From assembly GCA_002722935.1 (NCBI GenBank), contig PBMX01000024.1, forward strand, positions 1 to 37,502: a stretch of DNA of 37,502 nucleotides. The letters are read 5' to 3'. Below are positions 9,201 through 15,965 of the stretch, one piece after another (position 1 is the stretch's first letter; every line of letters begins with the position of its first letter). The position numbers were made by a program, and so were the translations under genes. This stretch comes from Phycisphaerae bacterium. GTDB lineage: Bacteria; Planctomycetota; Phycisphaerae; Phycisphaerales; SM1A02. Below the pieces are notes generated by a model, which saw only the letters and a list, made by a program, of their open reading frames with translations, had not been told where the DNA came from and did no database searches.

Positions 9201-9742
9201 TCAATCGCCTTCAGGCAGGCATTGATCGCGCACTTCACCTGCAGCAGGTCCTGACTCGTCTCGATGAGGAATGCATCGACACCTCCCTCGAGGAGCCCCC
9301 TCGCAGCCTCCGCGTAGCTTTCGAGCATCGTTTCCCAGTCGACCTGGCCGAGCGTGATGAGCTTGGTCCCCGGCCCCATCGACCCGAGGACGAACCTCGG
9401 CTCCTCACTGGTTGCATGCGCATCACATGCGGCTCGTGCAACCTCGGCGGCTTCACGGCAGAGTGATCTCGCCCAGGAAGCGGCCTCGTCGTCGAACTCG
9501 GAGAGCACGAGTGGATTGGCGCCGAAGGTGTTCGTTTCAACCGCATCGGCGCCGATCGACAGGTAGTCCTCGTGGACCGCATGGATGAGGTCGGGTCTGG
9601 AACGAACCAGGATGTCGACGCAGTTCTCACGACCGAGGTAGTCACCCTCGATGGACAGATCGAGCTCCTGGATCTTCGATCCCATCGCCCCATCGAGGAC
9701 CAGTGGCCGCAGGTCGAGAATGTCTGCAAGATGTCGTTTCAT
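6203..9742 (-). CDS. metH: cobalamin-dependent methionine synthase MetH
   Basis: This enzyme transfers the methyl group of 5-methyltetrahydrofolate to homocysteine through methylcobalamin. All four modules are present in 1179 aa. The homocysteine domain begins VLDGAMGSKIQ and has zinc cysteines C229 (LNCATG) and C295/C296 (GGCCGTTPGH). A pterin-binding domain follows (FFIVGERMNASGSR, then DINVDATG). The B12 domain has GDVHDIGKN, with H750 as lower cobalt ligand, and GMSGLLVKS. The C-terminal AdoMet reactivation domain ends RLTENWQIDPEQS. The frame opens at 9772, but the ATG at 9742 (MKRHLADILDLRPLVLDGAMG) fits the family start and has an AGGGAG two bases upstream. A perfect hairpin lies about 40 bases upstream. 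No B12, SAM or SAH riboswitch consensus was recognised. Confidence 0.96.
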   Translation of the reverse strand: MKRHLADILDLRPLVLDGAMGSKIQELDLSIEGDYLGRENCVDILVRSRPDLIHAVHEDYLSIGADAVETNTFGANPLVLSEFDDEAASWARSLCREAAEVARAACDAHATSEEPRFVLGSMGPGTKLITLGQVDWETMLESYAEAARGLLEGGVDAFLIETSQDLLQVKCAINACLKAIDEAGRSSQDVPIMVSLTIETTGTMLVGSEIAAAVNALRSYPIFSLGLNCATGPKEMTSHIEYLSANWPRRISCVPNAGLPVLVDGQAHFPLKPEPLAETVGEFIERYGVDFIGGCCGTTPGHIELLVDQSRKQQRSRRDVSGWTPGCSSLYAPRDYRQENSFFIVGERMNASGSRRFKRLLEAGDLDEMISLAREQAREGATCLDINVDATGRDNAADMARIVQEVVRQVDVPLMLDSTQPATIEAGLVHAGGKCIINSANFEEGDEKFDAMCRMARTYGAGLVVGTIDEDPEAAMARTADRKFSIAQRAIDRAVDMHGIPLVDLFIDPLVLPISTGMDDDRRSALELVEGVRRIATAWPEIQITCGLSNCSFGLKPAARQVLNSVFLWELMDAGQTSAIVHASKIQPMNRIDAERKQAALDLIYDRRALSRGGTGLPAGMTDENHDPLKAFIDLFTGDEEAMKEEAVRDLSLEEWLQAHIVDGEKQQLVEHLDEAMERYAPVEIINHHLLAGMKTVGDLFGSGQMQLPFVLQSAEVMKMAVAHLEPHMEKTEGHARGRVVLATVKGDVHDIGKNLVDIILSNNGWSVHNIGIKQPIEDIIQAWRETGADAIGMSGLLVKSVMVMEENLKTLNEMGIGVPILLGGAALSRHYCESHLRSIYKGSLYYGKDAFDGLRICNALAEDRAEALATEIDLRLAKRAAVETRVSAMTAREEGEGDADAATSERSDVADDVPVPEPPFLGSRLVEDVPLETIYPYVNTKALFRGQWGFRKGQRSKGDYQHYLEEEVHPIFDRLKASLREDGVLQPKVVYGWWPVGSDGDDLVVFDPDDQSSEIERFTFPRQSRRRRLCISDFFHSVDAGERDVLGLSCVTMGTAVSELAARLFADDAYQEYLYVHGMGVECAEALAEFWHKRMREELGIGTEDSPHVKDLFTQTYRGSRYSFGYPACPDMSHQEILFRLLQPERIGCRLTENWQIDPEQSTSAIIVHHPEAKYFNV

Positions 9743-9781
9743 AACTCCCTGAAGTCTACTCGCGCTGAGCACCTATTTCAC

Positions 9782-9801
9782 CCGTTCATGCAGATGAACG
9801 G
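9782..9801. promoter_or_regulatory. perfect 8-bp inverted repeat in the metH / exported-protein divergent region
   Basis: The left arm CCGTTCAT (9782-9789) and right arm ATGAACGG (9794-9801) are separated by GCAG. The repeat lies 39 bases upstream of the metH start and 114 bases upstream of the divergent gene. It could be a dimeric-repressor operator or an RNA hairpin in the metH leader. There is no T-run, so a terminator is unlikely. Confidence 0.4.
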
Positions 9802-9867
9802 ATAAAGTTTGGAGAACCGCATTTATGCCCCTACAAACCTGCACTTCGGCCAGATCAAGCCGAGTCC

Positions 9868-9876
9868 TGCTAGGAT
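9868..9876 (+). promoter_or_regulatory. extended -10 promoter candidate for the 9916 gene
   Basis: TGC followed by TAGGAT matches the extended -10 form (TGn plus hexamer), 39 bases upstream of the ATG at 9916. No convincing -35 lies 16-18 bases upstream, which extended -10 promoters can lack. This is sequence resemblance only. Confidence 0.3.
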
Positions 9877-9915
9877 TTCGCATCCGAGCACAGGGGCACC
9901 CCCTACGAGGCCTCC

Positions 9916-10776
9916 ATGGCAGCCCACATCGCATTTCGATACCGAAATCACGCCCCTTGGCTGCTCATTGTTCTATCCCTCGCCTGCATGGTTCCTGCAC
10001 AGGTGATAGAGCACCCCCCCCCCCCTGCCACTCCGATGCCCGATGGCACCCGCCTCCTGACACGGTGCTTCAGGGCCATGGGTGGCCCAGGCGAGTTGGA
10101 ACAGGTCCATTCAATGCATGTGAATGCCGTCGTGAAGGCCGGTGATGAATCGCTTGGAGAGATCGAGATGTTTCTTGCCAAGGGAGACAGGTGCCTCTTT
10201 CGATTCACCCAGGCCGATGGTGATACGAACAGTTTCGGCTCGAATGGAACCGTCTCCTGGGAACAGGTTCCCCCGTCGGAGGGTGGCGGCTGGAAGCTGC
10301 TTCCAAAGGAACAACTGGCACGGCGGATCGCCGGCAACAACTGGCTTGGAAGAGTTCTGCACCTGGGTGCGGAGACCACCAGCATGAAGACCACCGGCAA
10401 GGTGGAGTTCGATGATCGTCCCTGCTGGGCCGTGGATCTCGAGTTCCGCAACGATGAACCCATGACGGCATTCTTCGATGCCGAGACGAAACTCATCACC
10501 GGATTCCAGCGCCGCTTCGACATGCCGCAGGAAGAAGATGTCGAATCATTCGTACTTGAGATCGTCTTCGACGAGTGGAAGCCCGTCGGCAAGGTCACAC
10601 TCTTCCACGAGGTCAGGCTGCAGATCAAGCCGGACATATCGAGCCTGCGACTCAACTACGAGACACTCACGATCAACGATGTTCCAGACTCAACCTTCGA
10701 CCTCCCCTCCCAGGTGAAGGCACTTGTCCCCGGGCTGCCATCGTCCCCATCGAAGGAATCTCCCGATGGCGGGTGA
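9916..10776 (+). CDS. exported LolA-like (outer-membrane lipoprotein-sorting-like) protein
   Basis: The 286-aa protein starts at ATG 9916, with GAGG 8 bases upstream. Residues 13-29 (PWLLIVLSLACMVPAQV) form a signal peptide. The mature part is a beta-rich domain (EIEMFLAKGDRCLFRF, AVDLEFRNDEPMTAFFD, the C-terminal DVPDSTFDLPSQV) typical of proteins annotated as outer membrane lipoprotein-sorting-like, with an unclosed LolA/LolB-type barrel; its ligand is unknown. A run of 12 C directly after the signal peptide encodes His-Pro-Pro-Pro-Pro. The end of the gene overlaps the ABC ATPase gene by 11 bases, so the three genes to 13059 are likely one operon. Confidence 0.65.
   Translation: MAAHIAFRYRNHAPWLLIVLSLACMVPAQVIEHPPPPATPMPDGTRLLTRCFRAMGGPGELEQVHSMHVNAVVKAGDESLGEIEMFLAKGDRCLFRFTQADGDTNSFGSNGTVSWEQVPPSEGGGWKLLPKEQLARRIAGNNWLGRVLHLGAETTSMKTTGKVEFDDRPCWAVDLEFRNDEPMTAFFDAETKLITGFQRRFDMPQEEDVESFVLEIVFDEWKPVGKVTLFHEVRLQIKPDISSLRLNYETLTINDVPDSTFDLPSQVKALVPGLPSSPSKESPDGG
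10014..10025 (+). repeat. 12-base C homopolymer inside a coding region
   Basis: Twelve consecutive C lie in the codons for H-P-P-P-P just after the signal peptide of the LolA-like gene. Gain or loss of one base would shift the frame and abolish the mature protein, so the tract is a candidate contingency locus. It is also a likely place for sequencing error. Confidence 0.85.
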
Positions 10777-11716
10777 AGCGACGATCAGCCTGCGTGACGT
10801 CAACAAGCAGTTTGGAAACGTCCATGCCGTTCGAGACCTTTCCCTCGACGTGCACAAGGGAAGCCTGATCGGTTTTCTCGGGCCCAACGGTGCCGGCAAG
10901 AGCACCACCATCAGGATGATCATGTCGATCATCTATCCCGACTCTGGTTCGATCGATGTGCTCGGGGACTCGGCCCTCGCTGCCAAGGACCGGATCGGAT
11001 ACCTCCCCGAGGAGCGAGGCCTCTACCGGAAGATGCGGGTGGCCGAATACCTCCACTACATCGGAAGGCTCAAGGGCCTGCCGCGGTCCAGCGCGAGATC
11101 CGCCGCGAAGTACTGGCTTGACCGGATGGAACTGGTCAAGGTCGAACGGAAACGATGCGAGGAACTCTCCAAGGGCATGCAGCAGAAGGTGCAGTTCATC
11201 GCCTCGATCCTGCATGAACCGGACCTGCTGATTCTCGATGAACCCTTCTCCGGCCTGGACCCGGTGAACGCTGAACTCCTCAACGAGGTCATACGCGACC
11301 TCAATGCACAGGGTCGCACGATCATCTTCTCGACACACGTCCTGCACCAGGCCGAACAACTCTGCGACAGCATCCTCCTCATCGACCGCGGTGAGAAGAT
11401 CCTCGACGACACCATGGAGGGCATCCGAAGCACCTTCAATCCACGAACGATCGAGGTCGAGCCGGTCATGGGACAGCAACTGCCGGTGACCATCGAGGGC
11501 GTCGAGCGCCGCTCGAACCAGGGAGACGAAGGCGTCGAACTCCATCTCCGGCCCGACACCGATCCCCAGGACGTGATGCGATCGATTCTCGGCGCCTGTC
11601 CTGTCCGCTCGATTCGCCTTCGCCGTCCGACACTCGATGAAATATTCGTGATGCTGGTCCGCGATCGAAAGCATGAAGCCCGCGAAGAACATCCAGCGGA
11701 AGGGGTCCTCTCATGA
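10766..11716 (+). CDS. ABC-2 type exporter ATP-binding protein (NatA-like)
   Basis: This is the cytoplasmic ATPase of an ABC exporter, paired with the permease that follows. The start is ATG 10766 (MAGEATISL) with AAGGAA 8 bases upstream; the frame is open from 10724, but those residues precede the domain. Walker A is GPNGAGKST (G39-T47), the Q-loop/YLPEERGLYRKM segment follows, the signature is LSKGMQQKVQ, Walker B is LLILDEPFSGLDP, and the switch His is in STHVLHQAE. The C-terminal region of about 90 residues ends RRPTLDEIFVMLV, as in NatA/YhaQ-type subunits. The substrate is unknown; NatAB relatives are linked to sodium or peptide/drug export. It overlaps the permease gene by 4 bases. Confidence 0.9.
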   Translation: MAGEATISLRDVNKQFGNVHAVRDLSLDVHKGSLIGFLGPNGAGKSTTIRMIMSIIYPDSGSIDVLGDSALAAKDRIGYLPEERGLYRKMRVAEYLHYIGRLKGLPRSSARSAAKYWLDRMELVKVERKRCEELSKGMQQKVQFIASILHEPDLLILDEPFSGLDPVNAELLNEVIRDLNAQGRTIIFSTHVLHQAEQLCDSILLIDRGEKILDDTMEGIRSTFNPRTIEVEPVMGQQLPVTIEGVERRSNQGDEGVELHLRPDTDPQDVMRSILGACPVRSIRLRRPTLDEIFVMLVRDRKHEAREEHPAEGVLS

Positions 11717-13059
11717 AGAAGATCCCCGCCGTCGCCTGGAGGGAGTTCAAGCACACGGCCCTGACAAAGGCCTTCATCATCGGTTCGATCGTCGTACCGG
11801 TCCTGATCATCCCGCTGCTGGTCGTCCTCCCTGCATTGTTCAGCAAGGAGGTCGAGCCACTGAAGGGGACGGTCGTACTCATCGGGCCCGATGTCCTGGA
11901 AGCCGCCGATGAACTGGCCGCGTCCGAGCGGGGCCGATCGGGACAGCAGGCCCTTGAAGAGACCCTCGAACAACTGCCCGAAGGAACGGTGGACCCCCTC
12001 TCGAAGCAGATGGCCTCCTCGATGCTGGGATCGGATGCGGAGCTCGACCTGTCCTTTCGACGTGGCGAATACGCCGAGCTCGAGGACCTGAAGGAACAGG
12101 TCCGTTCCCATGATTTGACGGCGGTCGTCGTGCTCCAGGATGGAATCCTCGAACGACACCCGACTCGCGAGTTCAATCGATTCGAGGTCTTCGTTCGACC
12201 CGGCCTCTCGGCGAGACACCTGGAGATAATCGACGACCTCATCTCGGATGCGGTCGTGGAAACCCGGGTCGGCGCGACCGGGATGAAGTACGAGGAACTT
12301 CGCACCATGATGCGAGCTCCCCGATCCGAGACGATGCGACTTCAGGAAGGAGGCGGTGAAGCCGTCGAATACGAGTGGGCCAAGCGCCTGATCCCGATCG
12401 CCTTCATGTTCCTGGTCTGGATCGCAACCTTCACGAGCGGCAACTACCTGCTGACATCGACGATCGAGGAGAAGTCGAACAAGGTGATGGAGGTGCTCCT
12501 GAGCGCCATCAGCCCCTTCCAACTCATGGCGGGCAAGATCCTCGGGCAGGCCTTCGTGAGCCTCGTCACGCTGGTGATGTACGGGGGCCTGGGCATCGCT
12601 GCGCTGATCGCACTGTCACAGGCCGATCTCGTGCCGATCTCCATGATCATCTGGCTGCTGCTCTTCTTCGGGATGGCCTACTTCATGATCGCCTCGATCA
12701 TGGCGAGCGTCGGCAGCGCAGTGAGCGATCTGCATGACGCGCAATCCCTCATCGGACCGGCCATGATGGTCCTGATCCTGCCGCTGATCCTCTGGATGCC
12801 CATCTCCGAAGCGCCCAATGGCATGCTTGCCATGGTGACAAGCTGGATACCACCCCTGATCCCCTTCATCATGATCCTTCGCGTAACGGCCTCGGGTGAT
12901 CCCGTGCCGCTGTGGCAGATTCTCGGCACCCTCGTCGCCGGGTACGGCGCCGTGATTCTCATGATCTGGCTCTGTGCACGGATCTTCCGCGTCGGCGTGC
13001 TGATGCAGGGCAAGCCTCCGAGTCCACTGCAACTGCTCAAGTGGGTGCGTTACAAGTAA
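11713..13059 (+). CDS. ABC-2 type exporter permease (NatB-like)
   Basis: This 448-aa inner-membrane partner of the preceding ATPase starts at an ATGA overlap. One N-terminal membrane segment (AFIIGSIVVPVLIIPLLVV) is followed by a large extracytoplasmic loop of about 170 residues. Five or six C-terminal segments follow, with the family motif TIEEKSNKVMEVLLSAISP and PFQLMAGKILG after the second membrane segment. This is the architecture of NatB/YhaP-type ABC-2 permeases. The 3' end overlaps the convergent MFS gene by 23 bases. Confidence 0.88.
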   Translation: MKKIPAVAWREFKHTALTKAFIIGSIVVPVLIIPLLVVLPALFSKEVEPLKGTVVLIGPDVLEAADELAASERGRSGQQALEETLEQLPEGTVDPLSKQMASSMLGSDAELDLSFRRGEYAELEDLKEQVRSHDLTAVVVLQDGILERHPTREFNRFEVFVRPGLSARHLEIIDDLISDAVVETRVGATGMKYEELRTMMRAPRSETMRLQEGGGEAVEYEWAKRLIPIAFMFLVWIATFTSGNYLLTSTIEEKSNKVMEVLLSAISPFQLMAGKILGQAFVSLVTLVMYGGLGIAALIALSQADLVPISMIIWLLLFFGMAYFMIASIMASVGSAVSDLHDAQSLIGPAMMVLILPLILWMPISEAPNGMLAMVTSWIPPLIPFIMILRVTASGDPVPLWQILGTLVAGYGAVILMIWLCARIFRVGVLMQGKPPSPLQLLKWVRYK

Positions 13060-14335
13060 CCGCCCTGCCTGAGACCTTCTTCCATCCTGGAATGAGGATT
13101 CCAAGGACTGCAAGGACATTGAGCAGAAGGTAGACCATGGACAGGCCCACGAAGAGTGAAACCCATTGAATCTCCACGACCCCTGGAATGTCCTGTGGCT
13201 CCCCGCCTGGAAATCCCGTAACCCAGATGCCGCTCAATACGATCGCGGAAACATATCCGAATTGTCCCGACCCCTGAAGCAGCCCCATGTCGGTCGCCCC
13301 GCCACCTGAACGAGCCCCCAGCGCGAAGGTTGTCGGAATGAGGCCTGCTCCTCCCAGTCCCATGATCACGAACATGAGAGTCAGCCACGACGCCCCGAGA
13401 CCTTCGCCTGCGGATAAACCGAGGAAGGCCAGACCATAGAGGCTGAAAGCGACAATGCGCACACGGAGCAGACCGACGCGATCGGCAATCCAGCCCACCG
13501 GTCCATTGAAGACAGCCATCATCAGGAGCGTGATCGACGGGAGGAGCCCGGCCATGGCCGTCGACATGTTCAAGGAATAGGTCAAGTAGATCGCCCCTGC
13601 AACAGTCAACGCGCCACCGAGGCCCCGATCGCAGAAACTCATCAACATCGCCGGCCATACCGGGTACCGGCGTCGCAAGCGCCTGCCTTCATCGGGATGG
13701 TCTACATGAGCTCCACGTGGCGGCAGCTTTCCCAGAAGCAGACAGGCCACCACTGCAAGAACGCCACACTCGAAGGCCCCGATCAGAAAGACGCCTGAAG
13801 GAAAGGTTTCACCGTACAGCCCCCCGGAAACAAGCCCGATGACGAGACCGAGCATCATCACCGTCCCAGCCAGGCCGAAGCGGAAGCCGCGTTGTTCCAC
13901 CCTGCCGCTTCGCGAGACGACGGACAGTATGCCGGCGAGCACGACCATGTCCGGCGCTCCTTCGAACGCCCTCACCGCGAGTGTCCAACCAAGACCGAGT
14001 GGCATCGACATCAGCCAGTAGCAGGCGCCGTTGAGGAGAGCCGCGGTTGCAATAAGGATCCCCGGACTCATTCTGCGACGCATCCATGGCAACAGCGGAA
14101 GTACGCCCAGAACACCGATCATGTTGACGGTCATGAACCAGAATGCCGCCTCGAGACCCACTTCGTAATGATCCACGAAGAGCGCCTTCAGAACCGGCGG
14201 AAACATCGCATCCGGCATCGTCGCAAGCAGGAGCATCAAGTACGCGCCGCACGAGATGACCGGCGACAGTGACATCGCGGAAGAATCAGCGACTTCGTTC
14301 AGATCCTCGACGGGGGTCGATTCATTCAACGACAC
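13037..14335 (-). CDS. MFS transporter
   Basis: This is a polytopic inner-membrane carrier of about 432 aa with roughly 12 hydrophobic segments. GPVGWIADRVGLLRVR, in the second half, is the MFS loop motif (G-x-x-x-D-R-x-G-x-R type). The frame is open to 14425, but that stretch is antisense within the heme oxygenase gene. The GTG at 14335 has AAGGGA 7 bases upstream and gives a 14-base overlap with the upstream gene, so it is preferred; ATG 14275 is an alternative. The substrate is unknown. Overlap with heme oxygenase suggests co-expression, so a role in heme, iron or tetrapyrrole handling is possible but only inferred. Confidence 0.82.
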   Translation of the reverse strand: MSLNESTPVEDLNEVADSSAMSLSPVISCGAYLMLLLATMPDAMFPPVLKALFVDHYEVGLEAAFWFMTVNMIGVLGVLPLLPWMRRRMSPGILIATAALLNGACYWLMSMPLGLGWTLAVRAFEGAPDMVVLAGILSVVSRSGRVEQRGFRFGLAGTVMMLGLVIGLVSGGLYGETFPSGVFLIGAFECGVLAVVACLLLGKLPPRGAHVDHPDEGRRLRRRYPVWPAMLMSFCDRGLGGALTVAGAIYLTYSLNMSTAMAGLLPSITLLMMAVFNGPVGWIADRVGLLRVRIVAFSLYGLAFLGLSAGEGLGASWLTLMFVIMGLGGAGLIPTTFALGARSGGGATDMGLLQGSGQFGYVSAIVLSGIWVTGFPGGEPQDIPGVVEIQWVSLFVGLSMVYLLLNVLAVLGILIPGWKKVSGRAVTCNAPT

Positions 14336-14984
14336 CCGGCAATCCCTTGGACAGACCGATGAGAATGAGGCCAAGTTGATGGAATGTTTCACTGGCTGCC
14401 CTGATGACACGATCCTGGTCCTCAATGGACGGCACGGACATGTTCATGCGAGCCTTGAACTCCATCCAGTTGGGCATGACCTGATTCCCATGGGCCGAGT
14501 AGTAGGCCAGGCCGTGTTCCGCATCACACCCGTACATCTCAGCGATGCACTTGCTGAGAATCATGCCCCCAAGCGTCGATCCTTCGAGGACATACAGGAT
14601 CCCCAGCAGGGAGATCGGATCCGAAGCCCCGATTGATTCCACCCACTGCACCATGTCCGCGGTGGCATCTGCTGCCTCTGCAGGCACATCAGCGTCTACA
14701 TGCCATTCCAGATCGGCGGCAAGCAGTGGCGCACGCTCGGTCGTACCAGTCCATGCTGACATGACAGCCGTGTTCGAACTTGCATTCAAGGCCGTTTCCA
14801 GCACCTCATGGACACGCTTCCAGCAGGCGAGTTGACCTGCATACCGGGCCTGGGGCATCGTCTTCGCCATGATGCCGGCATTGAAGGGGATCGCCTCGGT
14901 TTGTGCATGGGCTTCGGCGGTTTCCGCCTTCAGCCGATCCATCAGCGTGGCTTGATCCATCGTGCTTTCCGTTGGTGAGTGCAT
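14322..14984 (-). CDS. heme oxygenase (biliverdin-producing)
   Basis: Heme oxygenases cleave heme to biliverdin, CO and Fe2+ in the cytosol. This 220-aa all-helical protein has the family start (LKAETAEAHAQTE), with H26 as the probable proximal iron ligand, and a distal-helix block LYVLEGSTLGGMIL of the kind seen in bacteriophytochrome-linked heme oxygenases. The start is ATG 14984; ATG 14960 (MDQATLMD) is an alternative. No phytochrome gene is in view, so iron acquisition or heme detoxification is as likely as chromophore supply. It shares a 38-80 base divergent promoter region with the CoA-transferase gene and overlaps the MFS gene. Confidence 0.85.
   Translation of the reverse strand: MHSPTESTMDQATLMDRLKAETAEAHAQTEAIPFNAGIMAKTMPQARYAGQLACWKRVHEVLETALNASSNTAVMSAWTGTTERAPLLAADLEWHVDADVPAEAADATADMVQWVESIGASDPISLLGILYVLEGSTLGGMILSKCIAEMYGCDAEHGLAYYSAHGNQVMPNWMEFKARMNMSVPSIEDQDRVIRAASETFHQLGLILIGLSKGLPGVVE
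14343..14348 (-). promoter_or_regulatory. ribosome binding site deciding the MFS start
   Basis: AAGGGA on the minus strand lies 7 bases before the GTG at 14335 and inside the end of the heme oxygenase gene. It supports this GTG over the downstream ATG at 14275. Confidence 0.5.
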
Positions 14985-15064
14985 CCTGAACTCGATCCTG
15001 TATCTGGAATTTTGCCTCGTAGATGTGGTTGCGTCATTTCGTCGGACCCGTCATCATCCCTGAA

Positions 15065-15763
15065 ATGGGTTCCAAAGTCCAGAACGACCCGGCGAATGCC
15101 CTCGAGGGAGTGGTGCGCGACGGCATGACAATCGCTGTCGGCGGCTTCGGTCTCTGCGGCATTCCCGAGCAGTTGATCCTCGCCCTCCGGGACACGGGCG
15201 TCGGCAACCTCACCGTCGTCTCCAACAACGCGGGCGTCGATGACTGGGGGCTGGGCCTCCTGCTGCAGACACGCCAGATCCGGAAGATGGTCAGTTCCTA
15301 CGTGGGTGAAAATGCCGAGTTTGAACGCCAGTTCATGGCGGATGAACTTGAATTGGAATTCACGCCTCAGGGCACTCTTGCCGAGCGACTCCGCGCCGGG
15401 GGCGCAGGCATCCCCGGGTTCTATACACGCACCGGGGTCGGCACGATCGTGGCGGAGGGGAAGGAGACCCGCGAGTTCGACGGTGACACCTACGTCCTTG
15501 AGCGTGGCATCAAGGCGGACCTGGCCCTCGTGAAGGCCGCAAAGGGTGATGAAGCAGGCAATCTCATCTACAGGATGACGGCCCGCAACTTCAACCCGAT
15601 GGTGGCCATGTGCGGGGCGATCACGATCGCCGAGGTCGACGAACTGGTGCCCATCGGGGACCTTGACCCCGATTCCATTCATTCGCCCGGCATCTTCGTA
15701 GATCGGATCGTCGAGACGACCTCCGAGAAGCGAATCGAGCAGAAGACCGTCCAAACAGCCTGA
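15065..15763 (+). CDS. 3-oxoacid CoA-transferase subunit A (SCOT alpha)
   Basis: SCOT enzymes move CoA from succinyl-CoA to acetoacetate or similar 3-oxoacids, which needs subunits A and B. The family blocks are DGMTIAVGGFGLCGIPEQL, VVSNNAGVDDWGLGLLL, FTPQGTLAERLRAGGAGIPGFYT and GNLIYRMTARNFNPMVA. The frame is open from ATG 15023 (246 aa), but ATG 15065 gives 232 aa, the usual subunit length, with GSKVQ leading into the first strand. Neither start has a good SD. The catalytic glutamate lies in subunit B, which is not encoded next to this gene; it must be elsewhere if the enzyme works. Confidence 0.88.
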   Translation: MGSKVQNDPANALEGVVRDGMTIAVGGFGLCGIPEQLILALRDTGVGNLTVVSNNAGVDDWGLGLLLQTRQIRKMVSSYVGENAEFERQFMADELELEFTPQGTLAERLRAGGAGIPGFYTRTGVGTIVAEGKETREFDGDTYVLERGIKADLALVKAAKGDEAGNLIYRMTARNFNPMVAMCGAITIAEVDELVPIGDLDPDSIHSPGIFVDRIVETTSEKRIEQKTVQTA

Positions 15764-15831
15764 TCCGTGATTTACCGGCCCCATTGGTGCACTTGCAGGG
15801 CACTTTTTCACGATGACATGCGATATTCTGG

Positions 15832-15878
15832 CCTGCATGGGCGTTCAACCCCATGCTTGGGGGAACTGCCCCTGCAGG
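15832..15878 (+). promoter_or_regulatory. structured leader upstream of the exported-protein / T2SS operon
   Basis: This lies in the 202-base gap 15764-15965. CCTGCA (15832-15837) can pair with TGCAGG (15873-15878), enclosing TGGG/CCCA (15838-15841 with 15850-15853) and GGGG/CCCC (15860-15863 with 15869-15872), a three-way junction. A competing 7-bp hairpin, GCATGGG/CCCATGC (15835-15841 with 15850-15856), shares bases with the outer stem, so the two folds exclude each other. An AT-rich GATATTCT precedes it. It matches no riboswitch consensus I recognise. The rest of the gap shows nothing clear. Confidence 0.35.
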
Positions 15879-15965
15879 GAGAAACATCGACGCGTTGTCG
15901 AAGCCTGCAACCGACCCCGATGAGAGAGGGGCCCGCACCTGCCAGGAACTGGCTTGAACGGGCGG

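Noticed and set aside
9743-9915. B12, SAM or SAH riboswitch upstream of metH
   Set aside because: No B12 box or SAM/SAH core could be found; only a single short hairpin is present.
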